64,000 bases of DNA. Source: Paragorgia papillata. Its lineage: Eukaryota > Cnidaria > Anthozoa > Scleralcyonacea > Coralliidae. This document shows positions 55,668-64,000 of the stretch, in pieces (positions within the stretch are counted from its first letter, which is position 1; each line of letters begins with the position of its first letter). A program made the position numbers and the translations under genes. The notes beneath the pieces are model-generated. The model was not told the origin of the DNA. It did no database searches and was given only the letters and a program-made list of their open reading frames with translations. The stretch is taken from the NCBI GenBank assembly GCA_035771165.1, contig JAWNZC010000311.1:946501-1010500 (forward strand). The letters are read 5' to 3'.

Positions 55668-57953
55668 GTAGGCAAATCATAGGCAGCCCAAGCACTATCA
55701 CGTACTGTCTGTCGTATTATATAATATATTTAAAGGTTGGCAAGTAAATTCACTAGTTCAACTCACTACATGAATAAATGTCAATACTATTCGCAAATGT
55801 TAACGTAAATCAATAAAAAAAAACCACTTCTATAAACACAAATAATCGTACTAACTTGTCACGAACGTATGTTGCTTAAAACTGTTGTGAAACACCAGAA
55901 ATTAGTGAAAACAAACGGGGTTTTGTCCAAAAAATTGCCGTACCTATGCGTAGTGCAAAAATCTTGTTTGACGCCATCATTTGTGGGCAAATATAAGGCA
56001 GGTCATTGGTCAATCGGCAAAACAAGAAAATTATCTCTACGTGATAAATTTGACAAACAGGGGGGGGGGGGTATTGCAACAGTGCAGTTAAAAAGATTCG
56101 TGTAATAAATACAAACTTTTTGTACGTAAAAGTTTATATAACCGTGTATAGAAATGGAGCGGCAAAAACGGAAAGGATTCTGTCCCAATGTTCGTTGTCT
56201 TATATGGTAAGTGGCTAAAAATTCTCAATCTTTTTTGCTTAAAATAGAAGGAAGCCAGTTAGTGGCTTTAATACTGGCTTTGACAGACATTTGACGGAGT
56301 TCATTATTATTTATGCGAGACGAGTCATTGTTGTTCGCCGGTATTAAACAATTAGTGGACATTGAAGATCTCTGACTACTTCGTAGGATATATTGGTTGC
56401 CGAATATATACTGTTCTATTTCATCTATTATAAAAGATTTCAGCTAGAGTCATTTCGAAATAAAAGCAAGCAAACGATCATCAGATGCATGTGTATAGGA
56501 CATGCAAGCTAGAGTCAATGTTGGTTTTTGTGCTTTCTATATATCAAACTAGTGCCGTGGTCCGTGGATTAGTGGATGTGCAATTACAGTTAAGCTTTAA
56601 TACGTCGTTCCAAACAAGATATCTTGTTTTTTTGTCATTTCATCGAGGACATGAGCAGGTAACGGAATTGCTTTTTCACCTCTTTCCTCTGTGCAATCTT
56701 TTGTTTTGTGTTTTACTGTTTTTTTGGTTTGCGGCATATTTCATACGTTTTTTGGGACTCGTGCATATAAATGATATGGAACTAATGGAAGTGGATAAAA
56801 CTGGGCGAAAACTCATGCATTTATATTTAATATATAAAGTGTCTTTGACACGTTTTGTATCCTTGTATTAAAAGTGAAAGTGTATTGTTTTTAATAGAAA
56901 AGTATGTCCGTGGTGTAGATAAACATTTGATTTACTCAGAATATTTGCTGATTTCTAAGCTTAAATGTGAAAATTTGAAACGAAAAATCGCTGTTTTATA
57001 CTTTTATCAGTATCTTTTGAGAAGCAATTGCTCAACGACAACAAACTCAGTCAGAGGTTTTTCTGTACGAACTAAAAATTAATTTCGCATTCAGTTGAAT
57101 ATATGATGAGCTGCAAAAAATTGCTGCAAGCCTGCATGTCGATCAAAAGTTGGAGTGATGGCAGTTGTTTTAACATGTCAAATATAGCGCAAGGTAAATG
57201 CAGTGCCTTTTTTCTACCGTCTAATTATATATGCATGTCATATTTATTGAACTTTGGGTTTGAATGTTTATTTAATACCAGAGAACAACAATGAGTCGTC
57301 TTGCATAAATAACAATGAACTCCGCCAAATGTCTGTCAAAGCCAGTATTAAAGCCACTAACTGGCTTCCTTCTATTTTAAGCAAAAAAGATTGAGAATTT
57401 TTAGCCACTTACCATATAAGACAACGAACACTGGGACAGAATCCTTTCCGTTTTTGCCGCTCCATTTCTATACACGGTTATATAAACTTTTACGTACAAA
57501 AAGTTTGTATTTATTACACGAATCTTTTTAACTGCACTGTTGCAATACCCCCCCCCCCCCCCCTGTTGGTCAAATTTATCACGCAGAGATAATTTTCTTG
57601 TTTTGCCGATTGACCAATGACCTGCCTTACATTTGCTCACGAATGATGGCGTCAAACAGGATTTTTGCACTACGCATAGGTACGGCAATTATTTGGACAA
57701 AACCCCGTTTGTTTTCATTAATTTCTGGTGTTTCACAACAGTTTTAAGCAACATACGTTCGTGACAAGTTAGTACGATTATTTGTGTTTATAGAAGTGTT
57801 TGTTTTTTTATTGATTTACGTTAACATTTGCGAATAGTATTGACATTTATTCATGTAGTGAGTTGAACTAGTGAATTTACTTGCCAACCTTTAAGTATAT
57901 TATATAATACGACAGACAGTACGTGATAGTGCTTAGGCTGCCTATGGGCAAAT
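55668..57953. mobile_element. Large foldback element, ~680-bp arms
   Basis: The left arm (about 55668-56350) is inverted at about 57275-57953. Landmarks are gcactatcacgtactgtctg, the caccagaaattagtgaaaac block, a G/C homopolymer (10 G at 56060, ~16 C at 57550), and ggctttaatactggctttga. The spacer (56351-57274) holds frames 56485-56871 and 56855-57082 without recognisable motifs. Arm identity is high, so the element is fairly recent. Confidence 0.82.
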
Positions 57954-57969
57954 AGGCTCACTAGCTTTT

Positions 57970-60061
57970 AAGGTAGCTCCCATAGTAACCTTAAAAAGAG
58001 ACTGGGAACAAGTATGTCCTGGTCATGACGTTAAACTGTATCCGCCTGCTGCCTTGCAGGTAGTGCCTCTTTAGGCAAAGGCTAAGGGTCCTCCCCTGAA
58101 AGGTTGGCGTCAGGAAGGGCATCCGGCCATAAAATCTCAGCCTCAAAAAGTACTCAATATGGCAGTTAAAAAGCATGGGCAGGGTGTAGCCCGAAGTATC
58201 ACGTGGGGATCCCCATTTCCCCTCATTTAAACTCAAGATGGGGAACACGAGAGAAGCGTGGGTGGGATAAACCCCATGGATGAAGGCAACACGCCTGATG
58301 TACCGCGTGGACCTCGGCTTATAAGGTTTGGGTCATGGAACGTAGGGAGCATGACATGAAGATCGTGTGAAGTGGTGGAGGTGTTGGAAAGGCGGAGAGT
58401 TCATGTATGCTGTGTGCAGGAAACACGATGGAACGGGGGAAGCACAATAATGGTGAGAGGAAAGAGTGGCCGGTACAAGTTTCTGTGGCAAGGATGTCCG
58501 GAAGGGATTCATGGTGTGGGGGTGTTAGTGTCAGGGGAGTTCGTGGATATGGTAGTTGAAGTGAAGCGTATGAGTGAACGTTTGATGATGGTGAAACTGG
58601 TGACTGGGGAATGTCTGATGAATGTGATCTCAGGTTATGCGCTTGGACGAAGTCAGGTAGAGTAGGATGCATTCTGGAATGCTGTGTATGACTTAGTGGG
58701 AAGGCTGAAGAAGGAAGAGATGGTGGTTCTCGGTGGAGATTTGAATGGCATGTTGGTCGAGAGAGCGATGGGTCTGAAGGAGTACATGGAGGGTTCGGCT
58801 ATGGTATGAGAAACATGCAGGGTGAAACGATCTTGGAGTTTGGAGATGCAATGGAGATGATTGTGTGTGGAACGCAGTTTAAGAAGGATGACAACAAGTT
58901 AGTGACATATTCGACTACCACGGTCGACTATAGAAAATGCCTCTGGGGTGCGAAAGCAATTCCTGGAGAAGAGGCAGTATCACAACACCATCTGATGCTG
59001 GCCGACATGAAAGTGAAGGGTGCAGTGAAAGCTCAGAGGAAGAAATTCTGTCCGAGGAGAAGGGTCTGGAGGCTGAAGGACGAAAATGTGCGAGGCAATT
59101 CCAGGCTAAATTGGTTCTGCAAGAAGCCGGGGAGGGTGACGTGAATGAGGTATGGGAGAAGGCGAGAGATGGTTTGTTGAATGCGGCAAGTGAGAGATGT
59201 GGGTGGACAAAAGGCCCACCAAACATGGTGGTGCAAACATGGTGGTGGAATGAAGAGGTTGGGAAGACGGTGAGTGAGAAGAAGTTGAAGTTCAAGGCGA
59301 GGTGTCAGGCAAAGGGTACTGCTGAGGAGAAGGCAGCGTTGAAGGAGTATGTGCTAGCGAAGAAGATTGCAAAGAAAGTGGTCGCTTGGGCTCAGCAGGA
59401 GGAGAGAAAGAGATTAGGAGAAAAACTCAACACAGAAGAAGGGCAGAGATCTGTGTTCAGGATAGCAAAGCCAATGGTGAACTGGTGGGTGAGATTATCC
59501 GTGAAGCTGGTCAGGTAGGGGTGAAGAAGATGACGGGGATTTGTAATATGGTGGTGGACAAGGAAAAGATACCAAGGGACTGGGAGCTGAGTAACCTTTT
59601 ACCCATATATAAGGGAAAAGGTGGTCCATTGGAGTGTGGGGCACATCGGGCAATAAAGCTATTAGAACATGGGATGAAGGTATTGGAGAGGGTTCTGGAG
59701 AAAAGGTTGAGAGAGAAAGTAAATATTGATGGCATGCAATTTGGATTGATGCCAGGGAAGGGGACGACGGATGCGATCTTTGTGGAACGGCAGATACAGC
59801 GGAACCAGTTGAGATGGTTGGACATGTGCTGCGGAAAGACGATGGTGACTGGGTGAAGAAGAGCATGTCGCTCGAGGTGGAAGGTACAAGAGGACGAGGA
59901 AGGCCGAGGATGACTTGGAGTCAGGTGGTGGAAAGGGATGAGAGAGTGTGGGTTGAAAAGGGAGGATGCTCCGGAGAGAGTGAAGTGGAGGAAACTGATG
60001 TGGGGAGTCGCCGGCCAACCCCCGCGGGGAAAACGGCCGTAAAACGATTGTTGTTGTTGTT

Positions 60062-60062
<1 letters not shown>
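57970..60062 (+). mobile_element. RTE-type LINE with polymerase core deleted
   Basis: An APE-type endonuclease region is encoded at about 58325-58990 (RRRVHVCCVQETRWNGG, then GVGVLVSGEFVDMVVEVKR, then a GGDLNG motif near 58735). A linker region follows (VWEKARDGLLNAASERCGWT, 58937-59518), then the start of the RT domain (WELSNLLPIYKGKGGPLECG and MQFGLMPGKGTTDAIFVERQ). At about 59800 it jumps directly to the C-terminal end (VGHVLRKDDGDWVKKSMSLE and TRGRGRPRMTWSQVVERD), so the FADD catalytic core is missing. Frameshifts are present. The 3' end is gttgttgttgttg followed by (TA)n. Confidence 0.8.

Positions 60063-60064
<2 letters not shown>

Positions 60065-60108
<44 letters not shown>
60065..60108. 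repeat. (TA)n microsatellite at the RTE 3' end
   Basis: About 22 TA units, directly after the GTT tail of the RTE element and ~48 bp from the convertase Asp exon. Confidence 0.9.
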
Positions 60109-60109
<1 letters not shown>

Positions 60110-60155
60110 GGTGTATATATATACGTCGTACTAATACTTTCATTTTCTAACTTAC

Positions 60156-60278
60156 GTAACGGCCGCTAAATTCTTGATGTGTGCCTCTTACTCCATCGTC
60201 AATAACAGCGATTGTAATACCCTTTCCGGTAATTCCCTTATTCCAAACAGATTCCACACGACTAAATGCGTCTTTTTT
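60156..60278 (-). CDS. PCSK: Proprotein convertase exon with catalytic aspartate
   Basis: A 123-bp, 41-codon exon in phase 0 at both ends; acceptor ttattttttcag, donor gtaagttag. It encodes KKDAFSRVESVWNKGITG, then KGITIAVIDDGVRGTHQEFS and GRY. The VIDDGV motif holds the catalytic aspartate of S8B proteases, and WNKGITGKGITIAV is the strand before it. The prodomain exons should lie at higher coordinates but were not recognised in the remaining 3.7 kb. Confidence 0.92.
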
Positions 60279-60639
60279 CTGAAAAAATAATGATCATACT
60301 CAAGATTAAAACACAGCGACAATCATTAAAGGGAAACTCCAGTCAAAAACTAAATAACGTTTAAGTAAAAGGCCTCAAAGTAACATATTTAAAAGTGTTG
60401 GTCGTTTTACAATGTCTGCTTTTTGTATTTTCCGGTATACATGCCGGGGCCTTACAAGAAATTCAATGTCTGCTCAGCCATTTTTCTCTCCGGAGGCAAA
60501 TACTAATCATTTTTAGTATTAACCAACTAGTGGACTATTACAAATTCTGCATTCTAATTGATTGAGCTACTCACTGTCTATTGGTCACAGACCATAACAA
60601 TAGCGAATAAGTCAATAATAGTTTGCCCAATTATTTGGT

Positions 60640-60830
60640 TTATACTGAAACAATTAAACAACTCGTTCTCGTTGTCTAATTGTTAAATAGACCCGAAGCG
60701 AAGGGAGTTCGATGAAATATTACCCTGAAGTATGATATATTTCAAGAGGGATATATTATGACGAGGGGTAATACTTCGTCGAATTTCCCGAGCGAAGGGT
60801 CTACGAATGATATATTATACCGAAAGATCT
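60640..60830. repeat. Imperfect palindrome
   Basis: tagacccgaagcgaagggag...attaccc pairs imperfectly with gggtaatacttcgtcgaatt...cgagcgaagggtcta. A shorter hairpin (caactcgttctcgttgtct) precedes it and resembles the one at 36568-36648. Confidence 0.55.
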
Positions 60831-61093
60831 TTACCGAAAAACTTAAACATTTAAAAAAACTTTAGTTCAATTATAGTCCAACCTTGTTCCCAGGGCCTTT
60901 TTTGAAATTGTGCTGGCGGCAAATGGCCCTGGCATGTGCTGGTCAATTCTGTGTTTTCATTGGTTGATCGGTTTTCTAAAAAAATTCTTCCGGACAAATA
61001 ATTATGCATAATTTTGGGGGTTTGGCAAGTTGTCATCAGTTAGCGGCGACGCATAGTAATCTTTTTAGCAACGAGTATATAGCGTATAATATG

Positions 61094-61189
61094 GAAATAT
61101 CAAGTCCAAATAAGATTACTGCTCGGCGTTCAATTTGTCGGCTTTGCGGTTATTCATACGAAGGTCGTCATATGTTGCGAGTAGTATAG
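61094..61189 (+). pseudogene. Truncated zinc-finger (ZAD-like) ORF start
   Basis: From an internal ATG near 61091 the frame reads EISSPNKITARRSICRLCGY and SYEGRHMLRV, then stops exactly where a Polinton-like terminus begins. The CRLCG motif after a basic stretch resembles the first half of a ZAD-type treble-clef domain. The interruption suggests an insertion cut the gene. Low confidence in the family. Confidence 0.3.
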
Positions 61190-61225
61190 AAGTCGGCGGT
61201 ATCAGGTAAAAATATATGGTAACAT
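61180..61225 (+). repeat. Solo Polinton-like terminus
   Basis: AGTAGTATAGAAGTCGGCGG matches the terminus of Polinton 1 at 18 of 20 positions, and the following ggtaaaaatatatgg also matches its right terminus, with ~18 internal bases missing. No partner terminus is seen in the remaining window. Confidence 0.65.
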
Positions 61226-61388
61226 TAAAGCATCGGGCAATTTTGTGCCGAATGGCTTGTATATAGTCCAGAGTGAACTGTGCATCAGCTTTTAAGCTTG
61301 GTGCTGTCCACACGCGGTATTCACTGTTTGGTTCACCTCGCCACAATACACTGTTAGCTGTGTCACCGCCGGTAATAATCTTTGCCAC
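61226..61388 (-). other. Unassigned coding-like segment beside the solo terminus
   Basis: The minus strand encodes AKIITGGDTANSVLWRGEPN, then SEYRVWTAPSLKADAQFT and LDYIQAIRHKIARCF. Composition looks protein-like and it runs towards the terminus. Either a Polinton structural gene remnant or a host exon; not recognised. Confidence 0.3.
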
Positions 61389-61504
61389 AATACTATGGTC
61401 ACATAGAATAGTATAACAAATTATAGTTACAATATTCTGTGTCTGTTTGTTTGCTTAAGCGGGTTCGTGAATAAATTATATTTACTTGTTGTTAGGTGAA
61501 ATGT

Positions 61505-61625
61505 TGACATTCCATTTGGCGTAAGCAACCACCAGTTTCTTAGCGCTGGAATTTTTTTAAAAAAATTTTTGAAAATATTTTTTAGATTTGTAAAGCGTCA
61601 GTTGCTAACGCCAAATGGAGTGTTG
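61505..61625. mobile_element. Small MITE
   Basis: tccatttggcgtaagcaac at 61511 pairs with gttgctaacgccaaatgga at 61601, with an A/T-rich centre. ~120 bp in total. Confidence 0.6.
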
Positions 61626-61629
61626 TTTA

Positions 61630-62090
61630 CTCAGGATGTTTGTTTTAGCGAGAGTTAGTTACGCGTTCGTGAATAACTAATTAGATTACTATACACAGTC
61701 TGCGTTTTGTAGTGTCCGTATGCGTAACTTCTTATTCCGTCCTCAAGTAGGCATCGTTTATCATCAAAGCAGAGGAGGTACGAAGCTCTTCCCACAATGC
61801 ATTGCGTTTAGTTTTCATCCCTTAGCTCGGAGCGTGCCAGTTGATGATCAAATTATAGACATTTTCGTTGGCATGTTTCGATTGAAAAACTGCGTTTCAA
61901 AAGGTAAGATCTTTATATGACATTAATAAGATATTCCAAAATATGTTTCTCTGGTTTATTTTGTCGGTTGTTTTACCGTGTAGCAGAGCACAAAGTACGT
62001 CACAGATAATCAGTCGTTGATTTCAATAATCATTCAAAATAGCATATATTGCATGCTTCAGAATGACTATAGCTACTTGTTCCTTTCTGC
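61630..62090. other. No gene supported
   Basis: The frame 61720-61920 ends in a splice-donor-like cgtttcaaaaggtaag, so it could be a first exon, but no motif supports it. Confidence 0.35.
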
Positions 62091-62093
62091 CAG

Positions 62094-62408
62094 AGCGGCC
62101 AGTTTGGCCAGAGTAAGTGAGTAACACTATATATTTCTTCGTTTCTGCCAGAGCGGCCAGAGTGCCAGTTTGGCCAGAGTAACATTATATATTTCTTCGT
62201 TTCTGCCAGAGCGGCCAGAGTGCCAGAGTAACATTATATATTCAGCTTCGTTTCTGCCAGAGCGGCCAGAGTGCCAGTTTGGCCAGAGTAACATTATATA
62301 TTTGTCTGTTTCTGCCAGAGCGGCCAGAGTGCCAGTTTGCCCAGAGTAACATTATATATTTGTCTGTTTCTGCCAGAGCGGCCAGAGTGCCAGTTTGGCC
62401 AGAGTAGG
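62094..62408 (+). repeat. 58-bp tandem repeat, six copies
   Basis: The unit tttctgccagagcggccaga, gtgccagtttggccagagta, acattatatatttgtctg starts at 62094, 62142, 62200, 62251, 62309 and 62367. Copies differ by small deletions (48-58 bp). Each unit contains the sub-repeat gccag several times. Confidence 0.93.
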
Positions 62409-63563
62409 GATCATGTTGCATTTCTAATGCGCTGAAATTTTCCTTATACTATAGTATAGTATAGTATAAGAATACAACTTACGTCTAAATTTTGTGAAAA
62501 ACGACTATACATGCAGCGCGAGTAAATTTACAAGTGAAGTATTGATGCTAACTCATGTTCATATATATTGGGCATGCAGTAACTAGCGCAATCGCGAGTC
62601 ACCCAATGAGTTCAGGTAAATTGCCACTATTAAAAGTAAACCTTGTGTATACCGTATTTGCTGCAGATTTACTAAACACTGGGTGAGTAGTGAGTACACT
62701 GGGTCTTTACGACGACCTCTGTTACAGCAAGTCTATTAAACAAGCGCGGCCACCCTCGTATTGTTCTACTCGTGATTTCTACTAAGAGTTAAGTTTGACA
62801 TTTCCTCAATCACATATTGCTTTTATTAGTTTCAAGGTGTATACTGATCAAACAACATTGCCCCGCAATGTTGTAATAAGCATGCCAACATTTTCAAATA
62901 CAGCACTGATTGATTTCTACAAGTCAATGATAGAACTTAAAAGATACAAAATATGTTTTATGACATTTTAAACAATAAGAAAATGTAAATCTAATGTAGG
63001 TATTTAGTATTTCTGCGTTTTGGCTGTCTTCACTTGAATCAGTGTTAATCAGGATTAACAGTTTTAACATATGCCTATATGGCTATGCGGCGGACGATTT
63101 GAATTTGTCAGTTGTACTAATTTGGTCTTTTTTACTTGTCTGAGCAATTTTCAAAAAGAGAAACAGCACATGCATGCAGTTATAATATTAGACTGGAGTA
63201 TAACCATGATGTAAATGTGTTTATTCATATTTCATAAACCCAACACAAACCGCTTCCGCTTAAATTTACAGTTCAGCAATCCGATTAATAACAACATCAA
63301 AAAAAACATTGAAACTTTAACATATAATATAACTTTTTAGTAACATGACGTATAGTATACAATATCCTATCTTGTTTCTTAGCATAATAATCTTTCTGAA
63401 TGTTATATGTAAATTACTATTTTCTACCTCTTAAGTTAGCTATTAATTTTGTATTTTGTTCCTGATTTGTACATATCGACACGGTTCTTTGGAAGAGCAT
63501 TATTATGACTAATGATGAGACGCCATAGTTTATCTATCTTAATAATTTATAAATTACATTTTT
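62409..63563. other. AT-rich sequence, no gene
   Basis: No supported coding frame. A short (TATAG)n-like tract lies at 62445-62468. Confidence 0.5.
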
Positions 63564-63779
63564 AGGCCGCGCTAAACGTCGCACAATTAACGAATTTAAT
63601 TCAGACGAATTTAATGCGAATTATAATGCGACGTAAATGCGACGTCGAGTTAAACGTCGAATTTCAGTCGAATATAATTGTTTTTACTTGGACCCGTGGA
63701 GCCTGAAAAATGACTTCTTGAAAATATGGCGGCGAATTGTCACAAACCGCGTCTATTGTGCGACGTTTAGCGCAGGCCT
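63564..63779. mobile_element. 216-bp MITE
   Basis: It begins aggccgcgctaaacgtcgca and ends with tgcgacgtttagcgcaggcct. Internal repeats of gcgacgt and cgaattta lie in both orientations. Target duplication unclear. Confidence 0.72.
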
Positions 63780-64000
63780 TATGCATGCATGCATGGTTCC
63801 ATGCACACGTTAATTATATACAACAATACCTTGCAGTTTATACGTAGCCGTATAGTTATATGAAGAGTGCAAAAACGTTTATATATGAAAAGATAATGTT
63901 GTTTATAGTTATTTGTCAATGTCAACCTAAAAGGTACAAAACATCCAATAATAGCACGTTCTGTGCAGGCATATTTATTACTCTTCATCGTTACTGTCTT

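Noticed and set aside
55869..57688. Matching ORFs in both arms (YLCVVQKSCLTPSF on each side) as a duplicated gene
   Set aside because: They arise because the arms are inverted copies; there is no homology and the homopolymer run breaks the frame.
61720..61920. Possible first exon ending in a splice-donor-like aaaaggtaag
   Set aside because: No protein motif, no partner exon and no transcript evidence.
62094..62408. CRISPR-like direct repeat array
   Set aside because: Units are directly contiguous without unique spacers, and the genome is animal.

Overview
This is metazoan genomic DNA: AT-rich, intron-bearing and very dense in transposons and simple repeats. The only host gene I can support is a minus-strand subtilisin-family proprotein convertase (PCSK/furin/kexin type). 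Five of its exons lie at 60156-60278, 31464-31608, 30769-30953, 14107-14304 and 12084-12190. All have GT-AG borders, compatible phases and the intact catalytic set Asp, His, oxyanion Asn, Ser. Its prodomain exons (upstream) and P-domain exons (downstream) are not recognisable here. The mixture of Polinton/Maverick elements, non-LTR elements with restriction-like endonucleases and RTE/CR1-like LINEs looks like an early-branching animal, cnidarian or sponge. That placement is inference from family resemblance; the species cannot be read from the window.

Layout. 143-11981 is a near full-length but broken Polinton. It has AG...CT termini, ~300-bp terminal inverted repeats and an almost perfect 6-bp target duplication. 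It carries remnants of capsid protein, packaging ATPase, a virion-type membrane protein, a BRO-N protein and protein-primed DNA polymerase B; no integrase or protease is recognisable. 12.1-14.3 kb holds the two downstream convertase exons and a ~670-bp palindrome. 15.4-30.7 kb, almost all within one convertase intron, is a chain of retrotransposon pieces in both orientations. Nearly every piece is joined to its neighbour by an (ATT)n array, and the chain begins with a 1.3-kb (TTACTA)n array. 30.7-31.6 kb holds two more exons.

31.6-60.2 kb is a 28.5-kb intron. It contains a dispersed repeat shared in inverted orientation with the Polinton, a foldback element, and a compact second Polinton-like element (37.6-45.25 kb). 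That element has ~1.4-kb inverted termini, a packaging ATPase with an N-terminal zinc finger, a zinc-ribbon protein and a small basic protein; its left terminus is broken by a 1-kb DNA transposon with a 9-bp target duplication, while the right terminus preserves the empty site. Next come LINE remnants with two nested MITEs, a 1.6-kb octamer array, a 5S-rRNA-like SINE, a large foldback element and an RTE-type LINE lacking its polymerase core. After the last exon (60.16-60.28 kb) come a solo Polinton-like terminus, a 58-bp tandem repeat and small MITEs.

Almost all non-host coding sequence is pseudogenised. The longest open frames (poly-Tyr, Ile-Thr, CLCACVLV-type, FVCL-type) are translations of tandem repeats, not genes. 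I see no rRNA operon, no convincing tRNA gene, no CRISPR array and no bacterial-type operon.
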